Both the position numbers and the translations under genes were made by a program. Of a stretch of DNA of 64,000 nt, positions 35,303 through 47,104 are shown piece after piece (position 1 is the stretch's first letter; the number at the start of each line of letters is the position of its first letter). Origin of the DNA: Hofstenia miamia (taxonomy: Eukaryota > Xenacoelomorpha > Acoela); contig SCFE01000025.1 of the NCBI GenBank assembly GCA_004352715.1, forward strand, positions 1,706,710 through 1,770,709, written 5' to 3'. The notes beneath the pieces are model-generated. The model was not told where the DNA came from and searched no databases. It was given only the letters and a program-made list of their open reading frames with translations.

Positions 35303-36679
35303 ATCATCGAAATTATTTCACTTTCAGTACTTGCTGCGAAAATCAGTTTCTCATTCTTCAAAAAAATTTTGTACAAAGGAAAAATAAGGCAAAACTAAGT
35401 ATGCTAATAGGAGCATGTTTAGCTTGTAAAACAACACAAAATATTTTATAGCATTGACCACAACTATAAAATTAGCAGAAAAATGAAAAAATTTATCAAT
35501 CCTCAAATTTGATTGAAGACAATAATCGATTAATAAAATGCAAGTATCAATACCACAATTTACTATTAATAAAGCTTTTTACATCAATGACACCCTACAG
35601 AAAATTAATGATTCTTCTATAGAACAAGAAGAAGTTTGAAATTTGCCAATACTGCTAAAGTACATGCAGCAATACGTTTCTAAAGATGAATAACTCTGGT
35701 AGTCACAGTAATTGGCTAGATATAAAAGCTTGAATTTGATCTGTAAATTAATTTTAATTTAAAATACTGTCCAAAGATATAAATACTCTCAATAAAAATA
35801 GAGTTAGAAAACAAGAAAATGCAATTTGTAGCAACTTAAAAATTCTGTTTTTAATAGTAGTTAGTATTGTGAATTTTATTTTATAATATGAGGTGGGGGC
35901 GTTTCTGCAGCAGCAAAGAAAAAAATTTACCTTGATAAGTTTTAGACAAAGACTATAGAGCTGTAATACAGGAAATTTGATTTTTGCAAGAAAAGTAAAA
36001 AATTAATAAAATTGTGTATTGAAATATTGAAACAGTGATATAAATATGTATATATTACGAATCTTTATTAAAATCAATGTTTTGAGATCGCAATTCTCTA
36101 ATATAATTAGAATGTCAGATACAAGGACATTGCTACGTCAAACAGGAGGTTGATGCAAGGTTATTTAAAAAACAAATGAAATTGTCTTTAATATTTTAAA
36201 ATCTATGCCATAGATATAACAGTTCGCAATAACATTATCCTTAGACAATTTTCAAGACACAGCCATACTTAAATTTAATCTTAAACTTCCTTGTGTGGCA
36301 TGAAAGCTACAAACAGTTTCGTTCACTTTTTCGAAAAATATTCTCCAAGCTTATTAAAAAATTAGAAATTGACGCACATATTAGAAAATTTTCTCCCATG
36401 TAGAGATAAAAATTTGTACAAAACAGTACCCCCGGGCATAAAATACATGAAAGTATTAATCTTTTAACATATTTGGATTAAAAAATCGAATTAATAAGAT
36501 TTTATAAATAAAAAATTTCATATTCAATAGATTTTTCTTTAAGCAAATTAAAAGCACATTGACTTTGGTTAGAGAATTTTCTCTTCCAAATCTGATTTTG
36601 TAGTGAAGAAAATCATCAAGTTATAACGTGCTTCCCTTTTACAAAACTATTTGGTTTTGATTTTTATTGACATGCAAGA

Positions 36680-36711
36680 TTATATATATATATATATGTG
36701 TGTATATATAT
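36680..36711. repeat. (TA)n microsatellite with TGTGTG centre
   Basis: TA tract with an internal TGTGTG. Confidence 0.95.
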
Positions 36712-37951
36712 AAGCAATCTAAAAAAGTTAACTTGAATCATTTGGAGTGCAAATGGCTGGGAACGCCTTTTTATTAAGGTAACATGCACATTCAGTCACT
36801 TTTCGGCTGAGCTATCCCATGTAAATCTCTGATCTAACGTATGTACGTGTGTGTTATTCATTAATTCTAGGGCTATTTATGAACTCTAGATTTAATTTCA
36901 ATATTTTTTCGTTAGTTTAATAAAAAGATTGGGGCGTTTTATGCAAGATAGCGTATCAGAGCTAGCAACTTGTAAATCTTGTCAAACAATTAATGCAATC
37001 TGTATTGCTATTGGAATAATAATAAAATTTAGTCCGTGATAGAAGGTTTTCTTAAGAAAATTCAAAACTGAGACACGAAATCTACAAAAAGTCGTAATGA
37101 AATCTTTATACAAATAGTAGCTTTATATGTCCGGATTTTACATTTTTTCATTTTTAGAGATAACAGATAACATATAATAGGTGAGAATGGAAGCTGCCAA
37201 TATCATGAATCATGTTCTATGTCAAGAATGGAAGAATAATTCAAGACCAACTTTTATGAAATTTAAACTGAATAATTCGGTTTTATTAACAGAAAGAAGT
37301 CACACGATGTTGTATCAATGAACCTGAAAAGCAAAGTTAGAGGAATGAAACAAAAGAAGTACTTGTGAATAAAAATTCTACAAAAGGATTTGAAAGCTAG
37401 TGTTTTTTAATAAAGAGATACTCTATTGAGGCCTTATTATCTTTCTTTATTTGAAAAACAATACAATCATCTAACAAGACTAGACATATTATGTTAACAG
37501 AGCTGTAAGATATTGATAACTGCGTTGATTGATTGGCTATATTATACATCATTATGCTAATTATCATGGATACCGACAAAGACAAATAGTCGCAGATTTT
37601 GATTAGCAATTACTAAATCGTGTAAAAGTTCAGCTGAATTTTGAATTAGATTAAAGTTCACAATTTTAGACAATTGAATTACCATAATACCTATCTGTCA
37701 GAACCCAAGCTAGTTATTAAATTGTTATACATAGTTTGGAGTTTCATTTTTTTTCAAAAATATATTCATAATGCAAAAGTGATTCGAGCAATTGCCAAAT
37801 TCGCTACATAAAATTAGGAGAAACTGGACATATTTAGAATGAGCTAAAAACATAATGGAATGAGTAAGCGTTGATTTACAATGAAAGTTCTATGTGCACA
37901 TCACTTGTTTGTTTTCTCAACAACCTATGTCAATCTACGTTAGTTAAATCT

Positions 37952-37953
<2 letters not shown>

Positions 37954-37984
<31 letters not shown>
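37954..37984. repeat. (TA)n microsatellite
   Basis: TA tract ending six bases before a short MITE. Confidence 0.98.
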
Positions 37985-37988
<4 letters not shown>

Positions 37989-37990
37989 AT

Positions 37991-38124
37991 TAGGGTGCTT
38001 GAAAAAATCTCAACTTTTGAAATGTTCAGGAACTACTTTGCGAAACCTTTCAGTAACAATAAAAACACCTTGTGTAAAACATTTTTAAAAAAATATTAAT
38101 TTTTGGGGTTCCTCAAGCGCCCTA
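37991..38124. mobile_element. Short hAT-like MITE, 134 bp
   Basis: Starts TAGGGTGCTTGA and ends TCAAGCGCCCTA, so 11 of 12 terminal bases pair as an inverted repeat. The candidate 8-bp flanks ATGTGTAT and ATGTTTTG agree at only five positions, so the target duplication is weak. No coding potential. TAGGG starts fit hAT, but the superfamily call is tentative. Confidence 0.6.
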
Positions 38125-38735
38125 ATGTTTTGATTATTTTGAAATAGCTGTTGCTTGGTAGTCCTTCATGCAAACAAATGATTTTATAGTTCATTTTCAT
38201 TTTCATCAGCCTGATAAAGTTAAAAAATTTAAAAAGAATTTTTTTGGAATCCAAGTTTTTTAGAAATTAGTTGCATGCTGAAGATGCGTTGAAATATTCA
38301 CACTTTACTTAGAATTTTTTAATTGCAAGTTATTTTAAAATTTGAATACTCGAATGTCGTTTTGTCAATGTGAACCAATAAGCATAATGACATTGTAATG
38401 ACCCAGAAATTCGGCTTTATTGAACTTAAAAAAGCCATCTAGAAATAAAAAACGCCTAAGTAATGCCAAGTAATTCCGCTAAATGAATGCACTCTAAACT
38501 ACATAAGACATCAACAGTTCAATTGGATAATTCTACATTAAAAATATGGCAGACTGAAGAAAGGTGTGAGGCTTGAATAAAGCATCTGCTTATGAGTCAA
38601 TAAGTAAATCAGCATGAAAAACTGATAAGTATCACTTTGATAATCCCACTTCAACTAATATTTTTGGCAGGTGACAAAATTTGCAGAAGAATGCAAGGAA
38701 CCACTTATGAGCTCATTAGTTGGTCAACATGGCGT

Positions 38736-38738
<3 letters not shown>

Positions 38739-38769
<31 letters not shown>
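38739..38769. repeat. (TA)n microsatellite ending at a single N
   Basis: TA tract whose right edge is the lone N at 38770, probably a contig join inside the repeat. Confidence 0.95.
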
Positions 38770-38918
38770 NGCATAACAAACTTCAAGTTCAATGTGGATA
38801 TACATAGTGTAGCTGACTATTAACAGGTGAGGAGGAATCTGTGGTAAAATTCCTCAAAATTTAAGAATAGGTAAATTAGAAAAATACATTATCGACGATA
38901 TATGATATTAAACAAGCT

Positions 38919-38943
38919 TATATATATATATATATATATATAT
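38919..38943. repeat. (TA)n microsatellite
   Basis: Uninterrupted TA tract. Confidence 0.98.
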
Positions 38944-39589
38944 TTAATCTTTATAATTAAATCAAATTTACAAAACGCTAAGATATCAGCGTCTCTAAAC
39001 GCCAATTTTCATAGATCTTTACTTTAATGCCTACAACTAAAAAATTCTAAAAAATAATTTGGAAACATCGAATATAAATATCTATCTCACTAATCAATAT
39101 TGATCTCAGTTCAATTTGTTTCAAACAAGCAATGTTTTATAAATCATAGGTTACTACCTTGACAAAACAATGATAAAATAACGATGGGACGAATTTCAAT
39201 AAAGTTTTACCACTGCAAACTATCACTAACCCCTTCATTCATGAGGATGATAAATGGCACTTACCTTTTTGTTGTCCTTATTAATTTCACAACTTTTGTC
39301 AGAAATATAATATTTACAAATCCTTTAATCAATACAATTTTTTGCAGGATATCTCTATTTCATAGTGTGATTCAGATTATTAGTTACTTTTAATACATGA
39401 CTTCGTTTATTCTAATTCAGAATTAGAAGCAAACATAGCGCAATGGGATCAAAAACCACTCTCAAAATTAATAGTGAGTAAAGATATTCTCACCAAAACA
39501 TAATTTCTAATTGATAAAAAGACATTACTTTCCTCTGTTCAATTTGTTCTTTCTCTTAATCGTTGCACGATTATTTCACTCAAACGATG

Positions 39590-39800
39590 CCAAAATTATC
39601 AAAATATTGTAAAAGGTTTACTACCTTCCTTTTTATTCGGTAGAAGAACCAACCTGATTGTTCATTTAAGAAAATCAGAATTTTGAAAACTATTTTTGAG
39701 AAATTCTTATCTTTCACTAATGCTGCTTGATGCAGAGTAATTGTTCCTGAGATTAAAGAGCAGTAATAATAGCAAAATTGTGTTCTCAACTTTGAAGTGG
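39590..39800 (+). repeat. Diverged direct repeat, copy 1
   Basis: Shares with 40262-40460, in the same orientation and order, CTTTTTATTC, GAAGAACCAA, CTGATTGT, ATCTTTCACTAATG / ATCTTTTACTAATG, TTGATG-AGA-TAA and AGCAGTAATAATAGCA / AGTAGTAATAACAGCA. Similarity is roughly three quarters by eye. The homology may extend to CGCCACAAATCCC (39912) / CCCCACAAATCTCC (40499). Confidence 0.75.
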
Positions 39801-40139
39801 ATGTCATATGCTAAGACCACTAATGTAGAATAGATATGTCTTCCATTAATTTGAATTTGGTTACCAATGAAGACATCCTTTTTTAATGAAGTTTAGAAGT
39901 AGAATATTAACGCCACAAATCCCTAAAATATTGGACAACTTGTCAATCTCAAATAATATATGAAAATAGCTTTAATTCAGGAAATCATAAAATCAAGGTA
40001 ATTTTGCAGGCCTGTCAGTAAGGCAGAATTTTGATCCCCACCAAACGAAAATTTTCATTGGATCTCAATGGAGTTCCACGACTCAAACAATGTGCATTCA
40101 TCTTAACTTACTGATCCTTAGTTAAATTTATGAAATTTC

Positions 40140-40160
40140 ATATATATATATATATATATA
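40140..40160. repeat. (TA)n microsatellite
   Basis: Ten TA units. Confidence 0.97.
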
Positions 40161-40261
40161 AAATTCTGAGTAATAATATATTTCTAATGTAATATGTAAC
40201 ACAATTATAACGAAATATTCAAGAACACTGTTTTCTGACTAATAGCAAAGTTGACAGGATC

Positions 40262-40460
40262 GTAATTGAAATATACCGCAAAAAATTATTTCTGTTGACC
40301 TTTCTTTTTATTCTGTTGAAGAACCAAACTGATTGTGTTTCTAAGAAATCAAAATTTTTAAAAGCAGCCTATCTTTTACTAATGAAGTTTGATGTAGATT
40401 AAGTATTTCTGAGATGGAGAAGTAGTAATAACAGCAATTATGCTCTGACATTTGACAATA
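40262..40460 (+). repeat. Diverged direct repeat, copy 2
   Basis: Partner of 39590-39800, offset by about 670 bases. No coding potential in either copy. Confidence 0.75.
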
Positions 40461-40698
40461 ATCACTGATAAATGTTATAACTCAGAGTTACGGCATTACC
40501 CCACAAATCTCCATGAAACCCAAGGGGAACATTTCATCTCCACCCCTGAAGAGCATGAGAGTTCCCATAGGGCCCCGTGGATCCCCATCCCATTGAACAA
40601 GCCCTCAAATTTGGCATAGAGATTCTAAGTAATTTAAGGTGACGCTTTGTTTTGTAGTGTTATTAATTGCCATAATTTTAATGCATTTACCGTTGTAT

Positions 40699-40736
40699 CA
40701 TAGACTACTAAATAAATAATTATTTAGTAGTCTATG
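40699..40736. repeat. 38-bp perfect hairpin between 7-bp direct repeats
   Basis: Arms CATAGACTACTAAATA (40699-40714) and TATTTAGTAGTCTATG (40721-40736) are perfectly complementary around a six-base loop AATAAT. The hairpin is bracketed by GTTGTAT on both sides (40692-40698 and 40737-40743). This looks like a minimal palindromic insertion with target duplication. The CA...TG ends would suit hAT, which normally makes 8 bp. Confidence 0.85.
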
Positions 40737-40743
40737 GTTGTAT

Positions 40744-42394
40744 GCAGTGATAGTTCAAAGTATATCCAATACAATATTAGGAACAACATTATGCGTAACT
40801 TAATCATTAAACATCATATGAATCATTCATCTTATCTTCCTTGACAACGATAAATCAACATATGACAACATTAGAATTTGATGTTTGAAAATTCAGTCAT
40901 ACATTATTTCATGGTGTCGCATATGGCAACAATCAATAAATACAAGTACTACGAAAGAGAGTCACATCAAAGATTTTTTTATCTAACAATTTCCCTTAGT
41001 AATAAACATCTAAATTTCAAAACAGAAATTTTTTTGACTTAAGAGATCATACGTTATGAATTGAGGGTTAAATTCGAAGGCTTTTACATGCAAATGCTCA
41101 TTTTAAGGGTGTTATTAGTACGACTGACAAACCCCAACATATCCTGGTGTCATTAAACATTTGAGAAATGTATTAACACTGTAAATTTCACATCTGTTCT
41201 ATTGAAAAGTGTAAAATGTTTGCAAAAATTTGAGGACCCTCTAGTATTAAAGCATTGATTTTCATAAGTCTTAATAAAAAAATATAGCAATTGAAGGGTA
41301 CTATTTTCAGTGTCATGGGAAGAAATGCAAAAACGTATGGCCTCATGTTCAAAGCAAATTTTAATTGGTTTGATTTTTTCATTTTACATGTTTCAAAAAA
41401 TTTCTTTTCCATTAAATGTGCAGGCTTTTAGCTAGAGAATGAAACAAATTCGGCCTCTTTAAATTTAGAACTCTTTGCAAAGAAAAGTAATGCATTTGAA
41501 AACAGAATATGAATGGATTTCTGTGTGTCAATGTTTCCTGATTAAAAATTTTATGCGTAAATTGTACACAATCACAGGAATTATTTGAATGAAATATAAA
41601 GCAATCTGTAACAAAATGCGCATTTAGGTGGAGTGTGTCTGGGAACGTCTGAATGAGGAGAGAAAGTACTCTAACAAGCCTTTGATGTGAGATATACTAA
41701 TAAATTAAATTCTGACAATATTTTTATATTTACGCTCTGTCTGAAGGAGGTGTAGACGTAGGCATACTTCCCAGCCAATAGGAAACGCTTAATTGCTAAT
41801 TAAAACTGAGATACACAAATGAATATTTTTGATAACTGAAAGGTAGCTCAGCATTGAAATTTGGTATAGTTTGTACCTTAAATTCACATCTCGTACACTA
41901 GGTTCAATGTCTTAACCTTCATATACTTTGATAATCACATTGGATTTTCTGTTTTTTGAATCTTTGAAATGAAAAGTGTTTATTCTAAGTGATTCCTAAC
42001 CTTAAAGAAAATGCCTTCTTTCTCTCTGGTGAATCATTATGACCTATAATTTTTATGTGCAAAATTCCCTTGGATCGAAATGACCCATGTAAATTACGAA
42101 TGTAATTTATTCACATACACATAACAACTCGGGCATTATTGCAACATAATTTATAAACAATAGAAGAATGTTCTTTGCATGCGAACTTTCACATTTAATA
42201 CAACATAGAGAATATTTATTGTCATTGTGATCACAAATACTGAAACGTGCTCATTTGCTTGTTTGAGCAACATAAATACCTTTTTTTATCTCAATCGCAA
42301 TATTTTGAAGTTCGTTAACGACTTGCAATGAACCTTCAATGAAGCTCAGACTGAGTCTGACGTGTTGAGACATTTCTCAAAATCCGGTTTCATT
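40744..42394. other. Intergenic, no gene seen
   Basis: AT-rich DNA, only short open frames without motifs. Confidence 0.6.
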
Positions 42395-43140
42395 TCACAC
42401 CACAAAACAATGGTACTGTATACTACAACAGTAGAACGTTTTGTCATCCGATTTGTCGACTTTGTCGAAACCTCCCGATTCACGATTATAATAGAGAATT
42501 ATCTCCGGTTTCCTATCAGTGTGAGTTTCATGAACCACGGCATTCAGATGTTGTATACTAAACAGAGCAACAACTTTATCCTTTCTTGGACAATATGATA
42601 CAATTGTAGGTTTTTCAGTATGATCAAAGATAAATGAATTGGGAAATCTGTCGTTTTTGTTTTTTGCAATAATAATATCAATAGGTATCTCAGGTTTTTT
42701 TGAGCAGATTGTCAACTAATTTTAGATTGCAATGAAGGGAACAAATTATCAAAGGTTGTGTTCGTCTAGGAAGACCAGCAGTTTACTCAAATACCACATG
42801 TTTTCCTTTGCCTACTTCAGCTTTATTACTTTTTTCTTTCCAAGATACGGTTGGATTTCATAAACATGTCTCCCTGTGACTATAATCGAAAATGTAGTCT
42901 CATTTTTTCCAGGTTAAGTACTTTGAATCACTTCAATAAGAGTGCTGAACAAAAAATTAGCCTTCGGGTTGATGAAGTAACGTGACTGCTTAAACATTGG
43001 ATCGAAAAACTCCTACAAGCAAAAGTACTCCAATGTCCGCATGCCATTCTGGCACATCAAGATGCTTCCATTGATCTCCCATTATGTTGTGGTCCTCTAT
43101 GTCATACAGATTGCAATTCTTTCCATCCATTTGAAACTAG
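42395..43140 (-). pseudogene. piggyBac-like transposase, middle and C-terminal part, decayed
   Basis: On the minus strand, from 43140 downward, VPEWHADIGVLLLVGVFRSN matches the (E)..A.(I/L)G(L/V)L...G..R motif at the start of the piggyBac core. Frame changes then give PGKNETTF, HVYEIQPYLGKK and VDNLLKK. An open block at 42715-42395 reads KPEIPIDIIIAKNK, TIVSYCPRKDKVVALFS and RKPEIILYYNRESGGFDKVD. The last equals the piggyBac signature KPEII.(F/Y)YN...GGVD..D, where the Asp after GG. is the third catalytic residue and is present, with Phe for the usual Val. The central region with the first two catalytic Asp is frame-broken. piggyBac enzymes excise precisely at TTAA; terminal repeats were not found. 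Stops and frameshifts make it inactive. Confidence 0.82.
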
Positions 43141-43509
43141 CGCTTACGCTTAACTCATTTGTATTTGAGTACGAGTTGCATTAAATTTGTGGGTTTCACG
43201 TTGATATAACGGATTACGGGTTTATAGTATGGAATGGAAAGCCCAGACTTCAGGGCTCAAAAAACTTCATAAAAGTGGTAATCTGTTGTTGATTTTTATT
43301 GTTATCTTCACTACATATTTTATTAAGCGAAAAACCAGTTTGGGTCATTGTAGCCAAGGAACTTACGAAGCTTAAGGAATGGCGTTAATTCTAGTATTGA
43401 AATATGTAATTGGCAATGGAAATTATTTTCAACTTCATTAATCAAATATGGTTTGTTTAAAATCAGATTATGCAAAAAGCGTCTAAATTTTGTCTGCTGC
43501 ATTTAAGGG

Positions 43510-43569
<60 letters not shown>

Positions 43570-43851
43570 TTAAATGAATTTTTTTTGAAAGAATAAATAT
43601 ATTTTAGATTAGACTAATAATGGAAAAGTTGAAAACCAAAAAACACAAAATTTAATGTGAATGTGTAACATAACAGGATTAATAATATTTAGCATTGATT
43701 TGGTAGGGCTCTCTGTCATTTCCAATACGGTCCATATATAGGTAATGCCTTGGACAAAATGAGCCAAAACGGATATTCATGAAGATCAGAGATCATTTTC
43801 TACTCAAACTAATGCTACAATTCCGCAGCAATTGAATGTACACATTGCTAT
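43141..43851. other. Intergenic, no gene seen
   Basis: May include worn sequence upstream of the piggyBac-like fossil, but nothing further aligns by eye. Holds the longest TA tract of the window. Confidence 0.5.
43513..43569. repeat. (TA)n microsatellite, longest in the window
   Basis: About 28 TA units with one TGTA interruption near 43558. Confidence 0.98.
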
Positions 43852-43908
43852 TAGAGTTTCTTTCCCGGGATGTTCTGAATGAGATTTCCCGGGAAATCAA
43901 AAACCCTA
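43852..43908. mobile_element. 57-bp micro-MITE, hAT-type
   Basis: Begins TAGAGTTTCTTTCCCGGGA and, complemented, its end begins TAGGGTTTTTGATTTCCC with GGGAAATC next. The whole insertion folds as an imperfect hairpin around two CCCGGG sites. It is bracketed by a perfect 8-bp direct repeat ATTGCTAT (43844-43851 and 43909-43916), the hAT hallmark. There is no room for anything beyond the two termini. The perfect duplication suggests a relatively recent insertion. Confidence 0.85.
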
Positions 43909-43916
43909 ATTGCTAT

Positions 43917-46900
43917 TTTATATTTCATTTCTTGAAGTTATCCTCACATAAAACTAACATTTTTGGGCGTAAATTATTATGATTTAATGTAGAACAACAT
44001 ATATTTTGTCGCACTAATTAAGTAATTTCAATGCCCGAAGTATGATATAATGTGCACATTTATACTTCATGATATGGCATGTCTGGCGTAATCTCACACT
44101 ATACATTAATATATTGCTTGAAGTGGTAAAAAGGATTTCAAAAATATTCCTAGAATTGTTCTAAACAGATTAGACTATTTACAGAACTGAAAATGCGCTG
44201 ACAACCACATCGAATAGCTTATGACTGTCAGCTGCCTTTCACTTCATTATTCTGTAGACGATCGTTTGTTAAGGTATTTTTCTACTAAACTATAATTTTT
44301 AAGCAAAACATCAACTTCCTGATTTATTGGTTACAATTAATATTTTCTTAGACAGGACATGTAAAGTAAAATTCAGTAGCATGGAACTAAGAAAATATCA
44401 TGTCTTAAAACTATAGTACTATCAGCAAAGTATGCGTTAAAAATACCTCTTAAATTTCATGCCTTTACCCTAAAATTGGAGCTTACTTATAGAACATGAA
44501 ATTTGCACTATTAAATAAAGAAAAGAATACTGCAATTATTGCTTCAATTTTTTTGAACATATAAAGTTCTAGATAATCAATATATTAAGTAAAACACTGA
44601 ACAGTTCAATAATATAAAATTACTGTAAAATGTGACTGAGTGAATGCATAATAATAACAAAATGATTTTAAAGTTGAAGTTTTAAAAAGCGGTAATGGGG
44701 GGGTAGTGATTGGAAGAATACTTTTACTTATTCTTTCACAGCAAAAACAATGAGCATATTGAAAATTTGAAATCTGCCGAAAAAGTTGAAAAAAAATTCT
44801 ATTTTTTTAAATAGTTTTCAAGTAATATTCAGCATTGAATTGTGAAAATTATAAAATGGTGCTTAAAATTTTATTGAAATATTTTTTTGATGTCTATCTG
44901 CATTGCAACAGGTGATTTTTGTAAATAATATGTAATACATATTGTAGGAAACTACAAAGATTTTCTTGTAACGATGTTCAAAGCACACATTAATGTAAAA
45001 TATTAGAACACCAGATTGCTTAAAGTTCACATTGTTGGTCAAAACTTTATTGAAACATTACTATTAATTACAGTTTTCATTCTCTTGTATTTGTTTTGAA
45101 TCAGACACTATTTCAAGACACTGCAAAAACAGTTTTTTCCATAATTATTGTTTCACATTTCATATTAATTTTTCAGCAAAAGTTATTACATAACTTGATA
45201 ATACTTTTTAAATTATTATTGAATTAGTTCTCTTTAGTAAAAATAGAAGATAGTAGTTTGAAAACTACAAATCATCAAGCAATTTCTTCAGGCAATAATG
45301 AATTTATCAATCAAAAATATAGAAAATCAAAAAAAATTTATTTAATTCTAAAATTTTTTGATTTCTGGGCTTTTTAACCCTCCTCCATATGATCATTTGA
45401 AAAAAATTATACTTACTTAAGAGTTCTCAAAATATATAAATACAATATTTTTGAGATAAATATAAGAATTCACTTGGTAGAAATTGTAACTATGGTGCTA
45501 TACGGCAAATTATACTAACCAGTGAAAATCGTGTTTCTTAAAAGAAAATAGTCCATGCCTTTTTTGCCATTTAGTAATGGTATTCAAACGAGGATTAATA
45601 CATCTCTTGCTTGGTAAAAATTCACTGAGATCGAGATAGTTCTCTTCGGATATAAAGGAAATTACATTATATTAACATTGGTGAGGAGGGGGGGGGGNCT
45701 TGTGTCTTTGTATTTAATTTCACGATCTCTTAGTTCGGAATAGCTGTATATGTGCACATTACTAAAATTTTTGAAGTGAACAGCACAGTCTACTTTGAAT
45801 GCAAGTAAGTTTAATTAGTGATTTCCAAATGATAATGTACATACACATGACATATGCACTTCGAACTAAGACTTTCAAAGCTGAGCAACATTTCTAAACC
45901 ATTAAATCAAATCTAAAATATTTTAAAAAGGTGATCAAACTAGCTTTGGAAATCCAGAATTGTAAATAGACAAGATTCTTCGGCACAGACCCAACCCCGT
46001 AATTTGTAAAGCAATTTAGAGGAAAACATATGTACCATGAAGTCTTATTCGATTTACTGGATCTAAATGACTAATTTCAGCACATCATAATGATACAAGT
46101 CAGAGCTGAAAACAAGAACTGAATAGGATACGAAATCTCAAAATTCAAGCAAAGAATCGGAATGCGTGCTGTACTCGACTTTGTACTAGGGTAATTTGAT
46201 TTTGATAGTCCAATACTGAAAACATGTTATGACAGATAATATTATCAATATGTATTATTGAAGATTTATATTATGAAAACTCATTACTATTTCAGGAGCG
46301 TTAATACATGATTTCCATCATACGATCAACTAGAAGTTTATATTTTTTGAAAATCTATATCACGAATTGAGGAGGGCATAATTCCCTGTAGGATCCGGAA
46401 GCATGTCTTCTATATCAGAAAATTGAAAGTCTGAACCTTGAAAATATATAATCTAGCCCAGATTGAGCAGGACCAAGCCAACCAATGGGTTGAGTCAGCC
46501 TATTCTAAGAGATGGGCATATCCAGTTGCAATTGAGTCGAAATTTCAAGCCAAAACCAAGGCTAGCCAAGAAGAATTCAATTATATTACAATGCCCAGAT
46601 CCAGCTAAACTAAGATTTAATAGACACTATGTAAGAAGGTTCTTTACAATAAAAACCCAAGGGGAAATTGAAAGACAGCTAAAGGGAAACTATTTCCATA
46701 TAATAGCTCTGAATCAGATTGGAATTGTTGGAAACTCTTCCTAGAAGTTAGGTCTGAAAAAATATTAAATTTAGGTGTAAAATAGGCCATATGACTCAAT
46801 GAAATTTCCATAAAATATTTCAGAAGTTGATTACGGACTTAAGCTGGTAATTATGTTATGAAGCTCGAAAATATTCAATAAATTTTATATTTCTCAATTT

Positions 46901-47074
46901 ATTGCTCGTAATCACTCAATTTATTGCTCGTAATCACGGAATTGCGCATAAATGAATGCTAGGAAAAGCAATATAACGTCATATATATTCATATAACAGT
47001 TGAAAAATGGTTAGCTTCAAATACAAATAAAGATTTTACTGAAAACGAGATACAATAAAATGGTATTGAGAGGG
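43917..47074. other. Intergenic, no gene seen
   Basis: AT-rich DNA. A G-run ends in a single N at 45698. 46455-46620 has GC-richer sequence with repeated AGCCAA/CCAACC words (93-codon frame at 46463-46744, no motif), possibly another worn MITE. A 22-bp tandem duplication lies at 46893-46936. Confidence 0.5.
46893..46936. repeat. Tandem duplication, 22 bp x 2
   Basis: CTCAATTTATTGCTCGTAAT begins at 46893 and again at 46915; the two 22-base units are identical. Confidence 0.95.
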
Positions 47075-47100
47075 ATATATATATATATATATATATATAT
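47075..47100. repeat. (TA)n microsatellite ending at a single N
   Basis: TA tract ended by the N at 47101; it borders the piggyBac-like fragment. Confidence 0.95.
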
Positions 47101-47104
47101 NATG

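Larger units (their letters stand above)
34011..37990. other. Intergenic, no gene seen apart from a weak open frame
   Basis: AT-rich DNA with TA tracts at 34995, 36680 and 37954. The only open frame worth noting is listed separately (35090-35302). No transposon ends recognised. Confidence 0.55.
38125..39589. other. Intergenic, no gene seen
   Basis: AT-rich DNA with two TA tracts (38739-38769, ended by a single N at 38770, and 38919-38943). Open frames are 70 codons or less, without motifs. Confidence 0.6.
40007..40606. mobile_element. Possible aged hAT-like element, 600 bp
   Basis: The left edge CAGGCCTGTCAGTAAGG followed by TTTTGATCCCCACC and the right edge GGATCCCCATCCC then GAACAAGCCCTC are roughly inverted to each other. 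Flanks TAATTTTG (39999-40006) and AAATTTGG (40607-40614) agree at six of eight bases. Its interior includes the second copy of the 39.6-kb repeat and a TA tract. If real, 39.4-39.95 kb is an older copy of the same element. Tentative because the terminal match is imperfect. Confidence 0.4.

Noticed and set aside
46463-46744. 93-codon frame as a gene
   Set aside because: Lies in a word-repeat patch, has no recognised motif and no splice context.
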